Counted from the first letter of the stretch, positions 24,821-32,955 are shown. The stretch is 39,381 bases of DNA from Candidatus Bathyarchaeota archaeon (GCA_005881695.1 VBBT01000109.1:1-39381); one strand, 5' to 3'. Translations and numbers: made by a program. Notes: a model not told the origin generated them from the sequence alone.

Positions 24821-25498
24821 CTATTCACTTTCTCCCTGCTGTGAATCTCGTTCGGACATTTTCTTCTGAAGAGAGGTGACCACTTCTGTGAAATTGGCAA
24901 CAATAGTCGTCTGAGTCTCCTGCTCTTTGCAGAGCTTAGCGAGCTTAGAGTTCTTTATCGCGAACCTCAAGTCTGCGTTTCTCAGGGCCTGTAGATCCCA
25001 TCGTCCATCACCGATGTAGGCGACTGTATCAGCCCTCGTCTTATAGTGCCTGACCGTGTCGTCTTTGAAGTTCATGGACTGCTTATCCTTTAGTTTGGGA
25101 AAATCGAATTTGATACCCATCGGCATGCATTCCGCCACTGCCGCGAACAATTCCACCTTGTCCATCAAATTCTCGCGCGTTAGAAAGTATTTGATGACGA
25201 AATCCCGACCTGCGCTGACAAGAACGAGCGGATAGTGGTTTGTTTTGCAGTATTCGGCTAGGTTGTCGAAGCCGGGCCTGAACTTGGTAACTCGGTCCAG
25301 TTCGTGCAAGATCTGGGATTTTGACGCTCTTACCATTGCGCCTTCTCTTCGGAGGCATTCCTCTAGTGTCATCTCTCCCTTGACGTATTGGTCGTCAACA
25401 GCCCTCCAGTCGCCCTCAGCGAATTTTTCCGCAACATTCTCGAACGTGTCGTTGAGAGCAACCGCGCCATCAAAGTCGCTTAGTACCGCAAGCTTCAT
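24821..25498 (-). CDS. HAD-superfamily phosphatase, MtnX/SerB-like
   Basis: ATG start. HAD motif I is SDFDGAVAL with nucleophile Asp8 and acid Asp10; the usual Thr of DxDGT is Ala. Motif II is LVLVSAGRDF, and motif IV IGDGRWDLQALRNADLRFAI binds Mg. A helical cap between motifs I and II (NVAEKFAEGDWRAVDDQYVK, then LEECLRREGAMV) matches the HAD-IB cap of phosphoserine phosphatase and of MtnX in methionine salvage. The exact substrate is unknown. It lies 39 nt after trm56 and before the GNAT gene. Confidence 0.8.
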   Translation of the reverse strand: MKLAVLSDFDGAVALNDTFENVAEKFAEGDWRAVDDQYVKGEMTLEECLRREGAMVRASKSQILHELDRVTKFRPGFDNLAEYCKTNHYPLVLVSAGRDFVIKYFLTRENLMDKVELFAAVAECMPMGIKFDFPKLKDKQSMNFKDDTVRHYKTRADTVAYIGDGRWDLQALRNADLRFAIKNSKLAKLCKEQETQTTIVANFTEVVTSLQKKMSERDSQQGESE

Positions 25499-25537
25499 TT
25501 CAATCGGGGCTTCTGTGATTTCTCTTTCCCCAGCAGT

Positions 25538-26083
25538 TCAGCCTTCCTCTGGCTCAACTTGCTGCACGTTTTTTCGATCATGGGATGGCACGATTCGGAT
25601 CTGTGCATTTGGAAAGGCTGTGTCGAAGGCGTTGTGTTTGTGGTGCCAGTCGAGGAAGACTGCGAGAGCTGCGACCTCACTCATCGGCTGGTTCGTCACC
25701 GAGACATTCCAGTCAGCAAGTTTGAAGACCTCTCCAGGCATCTTCTCGGACCCCACTACAACAAGAAGACCTCCTGAAGTCTGCTGGATCTCCTGAATCA
25801 CTTCGGGCAATGGCAAGCCATAGGCAGTTAGATGGACGACCTTTCCACCGTTATGCCTCCACTCTCGAATACTCGTCCTCCAAGGTTTCCCAGATTCGAT
25901 CGAGAAGTGTCCGCCGAACCGCTTTCCAACTTCCCTGATAGTAGCTTCAACCGTCTTATCCTGCCTATCTGCTATGATTACACCGTCAGCGCCGAGCGCG
26001 CGAGCTGTGAGACAGACATGAGTCGTAACCCTCGAATCCCTGAAGAACCTGTGCCCGATGCGAAGCACAACAAGTCTTCCCAT
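25538..26083 (-). CDS. trm56: tRNA (cytidine-56-2'-O)-methyltransferase, aTrm56-type
   Basis: This SPOUT-fold enzyme methylates the ribose of C56 in the tRNA T-loop, a modification known from archaea. The N-terminus VLRIGHRFFRDSRVTTHVCL followed by TARALGADG is its signature. The knotted C-terminal part contains LLVVVGSEKMPGEVFKLADW and NVSVTNQPMSEVAALAVFLD, the SAM-binding loop. At 181 residues the length is normal. A TATA-like TTTAATG (26114-26120) lies about 34 nt before the ATG, and the gene diverges from tfe. It is the first gene of a run with HAD and GNAT genes. Confidence 0.92.
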   Translation of the reverse strand: MGRLVVLRIGHRFFRDSRVTTHVCLTARALGADGVIIADRQDKTVEATIREVGKRFGGHFSIESGKPWRTSIREWRHNGGKVVHLTAYGLPLPEVIQEIQQTSGGLLVVVGSEKMPGEVFKLADWNVSVTNQPMSEVAALAVFLDWHHKHNAFDTAFPNAQIRIVPSHDRKNVQQVEPEEG

Positions 26084-26166
26084 GGCTCCGAACGGGTCTC
26101 TAGAGCCTAATACATTAAATCGTAGAACCGCACAATACAGGGTGTTAACGAGGGATTTTTGGGAGT

Positions 26167-26694
26167 ATGGTGTCTAATCATGATGATCTTGCACGACTGG
26201 CAAGCTTCTTTGGGGGGCAGGAGGCTCTCAGCGTAGTCCAGGCACTATCCGACGCTGGAACGACTACCGATGATATTATCGCGGTCAACGCGAACGTTAA
26301 GCTGAATGCTGCCCGCAGAGTGCTCTACAAGCTCTACAATCACGCTCTGGTCACGGTTGTCCGGAGTAGGGATGAGAAGACGGGCTGGTTCATCTACCAC
26401 TGGAAACTTCAGCCTGACCAGCTAGACGCGTTCGTTCGAAGCCGGAAGAAGAAGGCGTTGGAGAAGATGCGTTCACGCCTCGAGTACGAGAAGGGACACA
26501 GCTTCTTCATGTGCAAAGGCTGCCTCACCGTTAGAGTGACTTTCGAAGAGGCCATGGAGTCGGCCTTCCGGTGCAGTAGCTGCAACGGCTCGCTAATCAG
26601 CGAGGACAACAGCAGAACCGTCCAGGTGCTAGAGGATTTATCGCGAAAGCTAGAGTCTGAGCTTCAGGAACGTCCTGCCGCTTTCGCACCCTGA
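26167..26694 (+). CDS. tfe: Transcription factor E, alpha subunit
   Basis: TFE-alpha is the archaeal counterpart of TFIIE-alpha and helps open promoter DNA together with TBP, TFB and RNA polymerase. Residues 1-90 form the winged helix (DDIIAVNANVKLNAARRVLY, then WFIYHWKLQPDQL). A coiled linker (KKKALEKMRSRLEYEKGHSF) leads to a zinc ribbon with Cys116, Cys119, Cys136 and Cys139 (FMCKGC and FRCSSCNG). The length of 175 residues is standard. It precedes the DUF2110 gene by 30 nt, a common archaeal arrangement. Confidence 0.95.
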   Translation: MVSNHDDLARLASFFGGQEALSVVQALSDAGTTTDDIIAVNANVKLNAARRVLYKLYNHALVTVVRSRDEKTGWFIYHWKLQPDQLDAFVRSRKKKALEKMRSRLEYEKGHSFFMCKGCLTVRVTFEEAMESAFRCSSCNGSLISEDNSRTVQVLEDLSRKLESELQERPAAFAP

Positions 26695-26724
26695 TAAAAT
26701 CTGTTTTTTCAGGGGCGAGAATAA

Positions 26725-27483
26725 GTGGTGGAGGGATGGCAGGTCGCCACCCTCGCCGAGAAAATTCCTCCACATGCTCTCAGGCAAGGCTCACATTTTC
26801 TGCGAAACAATCTGGTGAAGCAAGCTAAAGGCCTCAATGTAGAGTCCGAGTTTAGCCTCGAGGGATATTGGCTTCAGATCAGGGCTAAAGGTGAAGATGC
26901 GGACGCATTTCTCAACCTCCTCAAACAAGAATATGGCGAGCCGCCAGTCTCCCGTTCTAGGCTAGAAAAGTGGGATGTCGTTAACGGCTTCGTAACGGGT
27001 GCTGGTCGAATTGGTTACGGGGTCTACATCGATATTGGAATCAAGGACCCTGCGCCTAAAGATGCTCTTTACCCGCTTCACAGGATGAGGGCGCAATTGG
27101 CTGATGGAGAAGCTAGGTCGTCCAGAGAGATTCTGGATGAGAATGCTTTGGTCGACTATGTGCCCTTGAAGGTGATTGTGACGGAGCTTGAGGGTGAGAA
27201 GATCTCGGTGGAACTGAGCGATGGGGCGAGAGATCGTCTTGTTTCGTGGAGAAAATATCCCTTTGACAGGGTAATTGTGGTCGGAGCTGACAAGATACAA
27301 GTAGAGACCGCTGTGAGAGCCGCGGGATTGCAGAGCGATATTGTGAAGGTGGAAAGCCTCTCCCTCTTTGTCCAATCCCTTCTGTGCAAGATTGGCACTG
27401 ATGCTCCAGGAGTGATTGTGAAGATCGGTAATCGGCTTAGAGGTATTGGCTTGAGCTCCTATAGAACCCCTGTCAGATTGTAG
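26725..27483 (+). CDS. DUF2110-family protein
   Basis: GTG start, 252 residues. The sequence matches the archaeal DUF2110 family as I know it: LRNNLVKQAKGLNVESEF near the start, then an S1/OB-like stretch VVNGFVTGAGRIGYGVYIDI followed by GIKDPAPKDALYPLHRMRAQ, and the C-terminal FDRVIVVGADKIQVETAVRA. The OB-like core suggests nucleic-acid binding. The gene commonly lies beside tfe in archaea, as here, so a transcription-linked role is likely but unproven. The region after its stop is structured and non-coding-looking. Confidence 0.85.
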   Translation: MVEGWQVATLAEKIPPHALRQGSHFLRNNLVKQAKGLNVESEFSLEGYWLQIRAKGEDADAFLNLLKQEYGEPPVSRSRLEKWDVVNGFVTGAGRIGYGVYIDIGIKDPAPKDALYPLHRMRAQLADGEARSSREILDENALVDYVPLKVIVTELEGEKISVELSDGARDRLVSWRKYPFDRVIVVGADKIQVETAVRAAGLQSDIVKVESLSLFVQSLLCKIGTDAPGVIVKIGNRLRGIGLSSYRTPVRL

Positions 27484-27488
27484 AGCGC

Positions 27489-27777
27489 GTGACAGTCCGG
27501 GAGGAACCGGACCTGTGTCGTAAGATGCCTGTGCAAGACTTCATCAAGTTGTTTGCATTAAGGGGAAAGGCCGAACATGCGACGCGAGACTGGGTCGCTA
27601 AGACCTCCTATTTTCTAGAACACTCGCTGTCTGCCCATGATAATGGGCGAGACAGGCGATTCAGGGCGCAATATAGGCTTGGACAGTTCGGCGAAAAACG
27701 TGATTAGCCCAGTGAATCTAGGGGTGATCTTGAAGACACCTCCCCGACCGCCAAACCGGGTTGATTCTGGGCTAATC
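27489..27777 (+). ncRNA. Candidate structured RNA downstream of DUF2110
   Basis: Three strong stems follow the DUF2110 stop. (1) GACAGTCCGG, loop GAGGAA, CCGGAC and CTGTGTC (27491-27519). (2) CTGTCTGCCCA, loop TGATAA, TGGGC-G-AGACAG (27627-27655): 11 pairs with one bulged G. (3) GATTAGCCCAG (27702-27712) with CTGGGCTAATC (27767-27777): 11 perfect pairs, extended by AATC/GATT after a 2-nt bulge, enclosing GGGGTG/CACC. A 72-codon frame from GTG 27489 also spans the first two stems, so coding is not excluded. No match to RNase P or SRP RNA was convincing. Strand is assumed from the upstream gene. Confidence 0.4.
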
Positions 27778-28215
27778 TGGATAAGCCTCAACACGTCTTC
27801 AGATCTTGAAATGCCAGGATGAGTGACCTTGTTAGATTGTCAGTGTGTTCTCTTCTATAGGGTTGCCAAGAATCGAGTTCTCAAGAGTGTCGTGAGGATT
27901 CTCGCTGTTCAACCGACCCTCTCGAGATCCCGTTCCCTTTCCTTTGGCTAGTCTGTTTTTCAAAACTGGAATCTTCCAAAGTGATGGAACGCTTCTTGGG
28001 ATAATAAGCTCGTTTTCGTGTTTCCGCATCCACGTGTCTTTCGGAACGAAAGAACGAAAATTTCTTCTGCAATGCAACCTCATCTATTCAATTGTTCATC
28101 GTTCCACGCTGAGTCACATTGACTTTGCCCGGTTTTTGCGCAGGTAGAGCCGTAGGACCGGTTACTCTGTTCTTAAATCCGAGAATTTAGGTATAACTGG
28201 TTTTGTTGAGATGCG
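27778..28215. other. Region without convincing gene
   Basis: About 440 bases between the structured region and the next gene. The part from about 27940 to 28140 is visibly richer in A and T than its surroundings. Open frames of 60-83 codons exist on both strands (for example 27832-28083 minus), but they overlap each other and show no recognisable motif. A small hairpin, CTTTCG-GAA-CGAAAG, lies at 28038-28052. It may be decayed sequence or hold an unrecognised RNA. Confidence 0.4.
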
Positions 28216-28803
28216 TTGACAAGTGGCACGTTTGCGAGAGTAAGGCTCTTCACCGACATTGAAGACATAACACTTGAGAAATGGCTCGACGCCGAAAATG
28301 CCGGGCAGGATGAGACTGCGAAGAAGATCCTCGACGCCGGCCTCTTGGTAGAGCACATGGTAGCCGAGATCCCGCTAGACCAGAACCTCGCCGATAACAG
28401 CGAGCTAAGACAGCTTACCGACAATGCAAACACGACCTTCGGCCTCATCGTTTGCTTCGGATGCAACAGGGCCTTCGAAACCAAGGACGAGCAGGTAAAG
28501 AACTGTCCCAACTGCGGAGCCAAAATATCGAGCCTGGCATTGACCCCGCCCCAGAGTAAGAAGAATCAGACTTCAGAAAAACCGAGGAAGACGAAGACGA
28601 CGACACCACTACCAGAGAAGAAGACGAAAAGACAAGACAAGCAGAAGGAAACCGAGAAACCGGAGAAACAGCCAGCTCAAAAGGGAAAGCATAGCACTTC
28701 AACGCTAGCCTCACCTTCACACCCAGGAGATGAAGCGAAAGAGGACTGGTTTGACAGCGCCGGCCAGGAGACCTCGGGAAGGCACGCTGTAAGATCGAAA
28801 TAG
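28216..28803 (+). CDS. Zinc-ribbon protein with charged tail
   Basis: TTG start, 195 residues. Residues 1-75 are helical (FTDIEDITLEKWLDAENAGQ). A zinc ribbon follows at about 80-101 (CFGCNRAFETKDEQ, then CPNCGAK), with four cysteines. From residue 110 to the end the chain is a lysine-, threonine-, proline- and glutamate-rich disordered tail (KPRKTKTTTPLPEKKTKRQD). The layout suggests a nucleic-acid- or protein-binding adaptor. No family name can be given, and it stands alone on its strand. Confidence 0.65.
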   Translation: MTSGTFARVRLFTDIEDITLEKWLDAENAGQDETAKKILDAGLLVEHMVAEIPLDQNLADNSELRQLTDNANTTFGLIVCFGCNRAFETKDEQVKNCPNCGAKISSLALTPPQSKKNQTSEKPRKTKTTTPLPEKKTKRQDKQKETEKPEKQPAQKGKHSTSTLASPSHPGDEAKEDWFDSAGQETSGRHAVRSK

Positions 28804-28996
28804 CAGAAAAAACTCCCGTTCATTGATCAGCCCCGTCACCATAGCCTCGGTGTAGGAACCCCTAAGGGCAGGTTTGGTTATCTCAGTTGGCTATCTAGAC
28901 CCTGTTCAAGTCTCTGAAGGGCAGGCCGCAAATAGTGTCTCGCTATCTCTGTTGAACATCCACTCCGCATGAGCCGGGTGTGCCAGAGAGCGCGAT

Positions 28997-29605
28997 CTAT
29001 ATCCGGTCAGGGATGATTCTACTCGTGTTCGTGGTTTCGACCGTGGTTCCGATGTAACGGTCGCTGTATTTTTGCCGGCCATCCCCATGGGTCCCGAGAC
29101 CTGCCGCCAAGTCGATGACCAGTAGCACGAAAGAGAGCTTGGAGATGTTCCTGACAAATGAGGACCATAGGTCCACGTGCTTACCGTCCAGCCTTGTCAC
29201 TTTCAAGCCCAGCAGCTCCTTCCCGAGGGTCCGCTCGAACGCTGCCTCGGCTAGAACAAAGTAGGCTAGAACGATCAAGGATGCGATTCCACCTAGTCAG
29301 AACCCCCAGAACCATACAAAGGGGAGTGTCTGGCCAAAGAAGACCGCCGGAACAATTGCGAAAGCTGCGACAAGCAGAAGAAAATAGACCGCAACCGATA
29401 CCGCGACTACGTCGATTACGTAGGCGACAATACGTTTCACCCATTGGTCCTGAAACTCTTTGTCGTCTTTCAGGCGTTCGAACCCGGTTTGGGCTCCTAT
29501 AGCGGAAGTGGGAGAGGGTTTGGCTGAGGCCCCACAGCTATGGCAGTAGGAGGAGTTGTCGTAAAGCTGTGCGCCGCACCTCCAGCAGTAAGCCAATCCT
29601 ATCAA
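28997..29605 (-). pseudogene. RDD-family membrane protein split by in-frame TGA
   Basis: A TTG-start frame encodes a zinc ribbon (YCWRCGA at 6-12 and YCHSCGA at 20-26), then an RDD domain (QWVKRIVAYVIDVVAVSVAV, Arg58 and Asp65). It meets TGA at 29297-29299 after residue 102 in a loop between helices. The same frame then continues with LGGIASLIVLAYFVLAEAAF and the RDD motif GKELLGLKVTRLDG to a stop at 28997, for about 202 residues in all, the normal length. One base change would restore it. It may be a recent pseudogene, a sequence error, or read through (context TGA-CTA). RDD proteins are of uncertain, possibly transport, function. Confidence 0.75.
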
Positions 29606-29730
29606 CTTGCAACGATAGTGTCTTCCTCTATTTGACTGTGAGGCTTGTAAGAAAGCGTCCTATCATTTTACCCGAGGGAGTCGATTCTAGAAAACCCATT
29701 CGACTCTAGTATTTTGACCCGAGTCCGAGT

Positions 29731-30462
29731 CTAGGATAGTGCGTGTGTCTCGATAAGGGCCCGGAATTTGTGGTTCTTTGTAAGCTCGTCAGCAATCGTG
29801 TCGTCTTCTTTGCCTTCGCGGTTCCACACAACGTATCGTCTCTCTCCGCCGCGAACAAGTTTTGCAATGAAAAAGGGCATGTAGAACAAGGTCCCGTCCA
29901 AGAGCTCTAGCTTGTCTAGATCGAGCCTCGGTGAAAGCTGCAGTCCGTCGGCAAACATCTTCCATCGCAACAGCTTCGTTTTCCTCAAAAATTCAATATT
30001 CTCTTTCAGGCTTTCTCTCGCAGGACTTTCTTTTGGGAGAGCCTCATACTGTTTCAGCCTCTCTTCAGATTGCACCTCATACTCCCTCAAGAGATTCTTG
30101 AGCTCCGCTAGTCGCTCGCTCACTAAGACGGTTGAGTCAACGCCGCTAACGACCGATTTGGGGTCCTCCTTCATATCAACAAGCATCGGAGCCAGCGCAA
30201 CCAGCCTCGGGTCGAAACCGAGGTTCGCTTCTCGCAAAGCCAGCATCGTTGATCGGCCTTCCGTGATCACTGTCTGCTTTGACAAAAGGCCCCTTTCCGT
30301 CGGAAAGCGATAGGTAAAGTCTAGATAGGGCAGAAAGATGGTTTTGGCGAAAATGATCCTTTCTTCCGACCCGCCGAGGAGACCTTTCTTGGCCCGTTTT
30401 CGGTCTGTATCTCGTAAGAAAGCCTCTTCAGGCACTGCTAGTAGCGCTGCTCTCACTGTCAT
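29731..30462 (-). CDS. Hypothetical protein, about 243 aa
   Basis: The ATG at 30462 gives MTVRAALLAVPEEAFLRDTD. The frame is open to 30618, but the extra part overlaps the end of the DUF996 gene and its first residues look like a frame shadow; sequence just before the ATG (LARLWAYEEGAYRNTQAPEK) does look protein-like, so a start somewhat upstream remains possible. Visible parts are a beta-rich N-terminus (IIFAKTIFLPYLDFTYRFPT), a charged central coiled coil (ERLAELKNLLREYEVQSEER) and a C-terminal beta segment (GTLFYMPFFIAKLVRGGERR). No catalytic motif or family was recognised. It follows DUF996 on the same strand. Confidence 0.6.
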   Translation of the reverse strand: MTVRAALLAVPEEAFLRDTDRKRAKKGLLGGSEERIIFAKTIFLPYLDFTYRFPTERGLLSKQTVITEGRSTMLALREANLGFDPRLVALAPMLVDMKEDPKSVVSGVDSTVLVSERLAELKNLLREYEVQSEERLKQYEALPKESPARESLKENIEFLRKTKLLRWKMFADGLQLSPRLDLDKLELLDGTLFYMPFFIAKLVRGGERRYVVWNREGKEDDTIADELTKNHKFRALIETHALS

Positions 30463-30560
30463 CTTTTCGGGAGCCTGCGTGTTGCGATAGGCTCCTTCCT
30501 CATAAGCCCAAAGGCGGGCTAGATGTTCGCCGCGTAACGAGGGAGGTCTCGTAGGGGACC

Positions 30561-31190
30561 CTATTGTGCAGGGGCTTGAGACGGAGGCATCGGGGCGGGT
30601 GGTGCTGGTGGTCCCCAAGTTTGCTGCGGAGGCATGGATGGTGGAAGCTGTTCAGGTATTGAGAAGAATGCTACGATTTGAAGTATCTCAGCTATGAGCA
30701 AGATCAGAAATCCAACGAGGACTATGGTCAGGGCGGCACCGATGAGGTAGAGAAGGCCGGTTGTCTGGAACATGTTCACGTTCAATCTCACACCAATCCT
30801 CTCGTAGCTCCTCCGAAGGAATATTGCTGACACGAGATAGAAGACCCAGACGACCACGAGTCCCACAATGAGGAGACCTATGGCTCCCAGGATACTGGGC
30901 GGAATGGTTCCTGGGGTCCCAAGCTGGGACCCGGAGCTGAGGAACGAGAAAAATGCTACGACCACTATTACGCCGAAAACCACCAGTCCAACTATTGTTA
31001 GGAGAACTGCAATGATCATGTCGTTGAAAATGCCGGGCTCGTTAATGGATTCAGAGACATTCTTGACGGCTACAAGGATCAGGATGAAGCCTACGATTGC
31101 GAGGACGAATCCCACGTTGGGAATCGCGCCGAGAAGGACAAGTATGGAGCCTACTCCACCGAGGGTCTTTGCCTGGCTGAGGGGAGCCAT
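30561..31190 (-). CDS. DUF996-family membrane protein
   Basis: ATG start. MAPLSQAKTLGGVGSILVLL with IPNVGFVLAIVGFILILVAV is the signature of the archaeal DUF996 family. Four to five transmembrane helices are visible (about 12-42, 58-83, 103-125 and 143-175), followed by a proline-rich cytoplasmic tail (PPAPPAPMPPSQAPAQ). The family is widespread in archaea and has no known function. At 209 residues it is full length. An upstream hairpin and T-rich region separate it from mbf1 on the same strand. Confidence 0.82.
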   Translation of the reverse strand: MAPLSQAKTLGGVGSILVLLGAIPNVGFVLAIVGFILILVAVKNVSESINEPGIFNDMIIAVLLTIVGLVVFGVIVVVAFFSFLSSGSQLGTPGTIPPSILGAIGLLIVGLVVVWVFYLVSAIFLRRSYERIGVRLNVNMFQTTGLLYLIGAALTIVLVGFLILLIAEILQIVAFFSIPEQLPPSMPPQQTWGPPAPPAPMPPSQAPAQ

Positions 31191-31312
31191 GATAGTTGCG
31201 AGGCTATTTCATGGTAAATAATGCTTTACGAGAGAATCACCTATCACTAGACAGATGTGGTCAAGACTGGGAAAAGAGGCCGATTTCGTGGAGGGCGGGG
31301 CGCGGGAAAATC

Positions 31313-31436
31313 GACCACCCCGGGGGGTCATAGATTAGTTAGCGGAAAAAGAATAGTTAGCACAAAAAGAGAAAGTTGCGAGAAAGAATAGTTACAGAAA
31401 AGGAAAGCTTGCAGTAAGGGAAAGATACGGGAAGTG
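31313..31436 (-). terminator. Pyrimidine-rich degenerate repeats and GC hairpin
   Basis: Downstream of mbf1 on its strand lies a series of pyrimidine-rich units. Read on the plus strand they are GATTAGTTAGCGGAAAAA, GAATAGTTAGCACAAAAA, GAGAAAGTTGCGAGAAA, GAATAGTTACAGAAAA and two weaker copies (31333-31436), each giving a T run on the minus strand. A GC hairpin, GACCACCCCGGGGGGTC, lies at 31313-31329. Multiple T tracts are a plausible archaeal terminator for mbf1. The regular 16-18 nt unit length is unusual. Confidence 0.45.
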
Positions 31437-31468
31437 GGTTTGTAGGGTCGGCTATATCCGAGGTTATG

Positions 31469-31981
31469 TTACTTGTTCTCTGGGTCCCGATGCCTTACGA
31501 GTGCGATGTCGCCGAGGGTAAGTTCTCTTGGCCCGGCCTGCCTCACCGGAACAGTTGAGATCTCAAGCTCTGCTCTCGGCGCGAGCAGCTTGACGCGTAG
31601 AATGTGTTCCAGTTCCTTGGTCAATCGCATCGTCGGCAGTATCTTGCCCAGCTCGATCTTCTGGATCACCGTCACCTTCTCCTTCGCCTTGAAGGCGAGA
31701 TCCATCTGTGACAAGCCTAGCTTCTCACGGCCTTCCTTTACGATCTCAGGATAATCCTCGACTAGATCCGACTCTTCTACCGCTTTCGGGAGGCTCTCTA
31801 TCGGAGTTCTAGTATGGGACGGCACCGGACCGCTCCTAGCCGGACGTGGCTTTCTCTCGGGAAAACCCGGAAGCTCCTTCCCCAGGCTCGAACACTGCTG
31901 GCAAACAATCAGGGTCGCACCTTCCACAAGAGACCTGCCGGGCTTACCGACTATCTCGCTCCCGCAAACCTCACAGTACAA
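31469..31981 (-). CDS. Multiprotein bridging factor 1 (MBF1)
   Basis: Archaeal MBF1 has an N-terminal zinc ribbon and a C-terminal Cro/XRE helix-turn-helix. Here MYCEVCGSEI with VCQQCSSLG gives Cys3, Cys6, Cys27 and Cys30. A proline-rich linker leads to the HTH (EIVKEGREKLGLSQMDLAFK, then VTVIQKIELGKILPTMRLTK), followed by a short C-terminal extension with GDIALVRHRD. In archaea it associates with ribosomes and transcription. The length of 170 residues is typical. It diverges from the PUA-domain gene across 77 nt; a CTATTTC element (about 32014-32020) may be its TATA box. Confidence 0.92.
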   Translation of the reverse strand: MYCEVCGSEIVGKPGRSLVEGATLIVCQQCSSLGKELPGFPERKPRPARSGPVPSHTRTPIESLPKAVEESDLVEDYPEIVKEGREKLGLSQMDLAFKAKEKVTVIQKIELGKILPTMRLTKELEHILRVKLLAPRAELEISTVPVRQAGPRELTLGDIALVRHRDPENK

Positions 31982-32058
31982 TGGCTGTTACAAGACCTCG
32001 CGGCGAGAAACAGTAGAAATAGGCTCCGACCCCCGCTTAATTAGCTATCGGAACAAAG

Positions 32059-32550
32059 ATGCCCCTCCTACCCGTCAAACCCCAGCTCCACGAGCTACGC
32101 CGGATAAGAGCCGTAGCCGCCTACCAGTTCGGCAAAGGAGCTGAGAAGGCCTTTCCCCCCTCAATACTAATCGTGCGATCCCCTAACACGCACAGGATAC
32201 GCCATGTCTACAATGACGGGAAATTACTGGCAACCTACCGTCCCAAGGACGGGCTGCTGGCATTGACCGTGAACGGAGGCCTCGCACTAAAGCGGGTTTT
32301 CAAGGCTCCAAAGCTAAGGGTCAAGGTTACCCCGGGAGTAGAGCCGTTCATCAGGAAGGGTGGAAACGTATTCGCCAAACACGTTATCGGCGTGGATCCT
32401 GAGCTACGGCCTGAAGAGGAGGTGCTGGTGGTGGACAAGAGAGACCGGTTGTTGGCTGTCGGAAGATCCTTCTTCAACGCGATAGAAATGCAGAGCTTCA
32501 AGATTGGTATAGCTGTGAAGGTCCGGCACGGAGCAGCTGATTCTGAATAG
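32059..32550 (+). CDS. PUA-domain RNA-binding protein
   Basis: ATG start, 163 residues. The N-terminal half (RRIRAVAAYQFGKGAEKAFP, RIRHVYNDGKLLATYRPKDG) is the domain that precedes PUA in archaeosine tRNA-guanine transglycosylase-like proteins. The C-terminal half is a PUA domain: VEPFIRKGGNVFAKHVIGVD, EEVLVVDKRDRLLAVGRSFF and the end KIGIAVKVRHG. PUA domains bind structured RNA. As a stand-alone copy it may assist tRNA modification or ribosome function. It begins a plus-strand run with NAC 21 nt downstream. Confidence 0.85.
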   Translation: MPLLPVKPQLHELRRIRAVAAYQFGKGAEKAFPPSILIVRSPNTHRIRHVYNDGKLLATYRPKDGLLALTVNGGLALKRVFKAPKLRVKVTPGVEPFIRKGGNVFAKHVIGVDPELRPEEEVLVVDKRDRLLAVGRSFFNAIEMQSFKIGIAVKVRHGAADSE

Positions 32551-32571
32551 GCTTAACAATCACCGGACCCC

Positions 32572-32946
32572 ATGGAAGAGAATGATTTCGCGATGATGCG
32601 CCGAGGAAAAGTCAACCCCCGCGAAGCAAACCGCATGATGCAACGCATGGGCATGCAAGTCGCGCAACTAGACGAGGTCACAAAGGTGATCATGGAAACC
32701 CCCACCAAGAGGATTGTCATCGACAACCCCGAAGTGGCCACTGTGACAGTGCAAGGACAGACGGTCTACCAAGTCGGAGGAGGAACTATGAGAGAGGAAG
32801 GAATAGGTGGAGGTTCTGACGACGACGTGAAACTTGTCGCCTCACAAGCTGGCGTATCCAGTGAAGAAGCGACGAACGCGCTGCGACAATCAGGCGGGGA
32901 CCTTGCGCAGGCCATCATCCTGCTCAAACAGAAACGCAACCCCTGA
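32572..32946 (+). CDS. nac: Nascent polypeptide-associated complex protein
   Basis: Archaeal NAC binds the ribosome exit site and nascent chains as a homodimer. The N-terminal RRGKVNPREANRMMQRMGMQ and the NAC core KRIVIDNPEVATVTVQGQTV followed by YQVGG match the family, and the C-terminal 40 residues form a UBA domain (DDVKLVASQAGVSSEEATNA, LAQAIILLK). The length of 124 residues is normal. ATG start 21 nt after the PUA gene and 9 nt before the Nudix gene indicates one transcript. Confidence 0.94.
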   Translation: MEENDFAMMRRGKVNPREANRMMQRMGMQVAQLDEVTKVIMETPTKRIVIDNPEVATVTVQGQTVYQVGGGTMREEGIGGGSDDDVKLVASQAGVSSEEATNALRQSGGDLAQAIILLKQKRNP

Positions 32947-32955
32947 ATTGTTCCG

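Noticed and set aside
25245-25796. Open frame of 183 codons on the plus strand
   Set aside because: It overlaps the confident HAD and Trm56 genes on the other strand and shows no motif.
27560-27685. Resemblance to RNase P RNA (GGGGAAAGGCC pairing with AGGCTT)
   Set aside because: The universal bulged U is G, the flanking conserved regions are missing, and the other motifs occur in the wrong order.
27832-28083. Minus-strand open frame of 83 codons
   Set aside because: It overlaps another frame of similar length on the same strand and a plus-strand frame, has no motif and lies in an AT-richer stretch.
28876-28915. tRNA-like pieces: TCTCAGTTGGCT (D-loop-like) and GTTCAAGTC (T-loop-like)
   Set aside because: They are only about 14 bases apart, too close for an anticodon arm, and no acceptor stem pairs. 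At most a decayed fragment.
29297-29299. Selenocysteine at the RDD-gene TGA
   Set aside because: RDD proteins are not known selenoproteins, the position is a membrane loop without redox motif, and no SECIS-like element was evident nearby.
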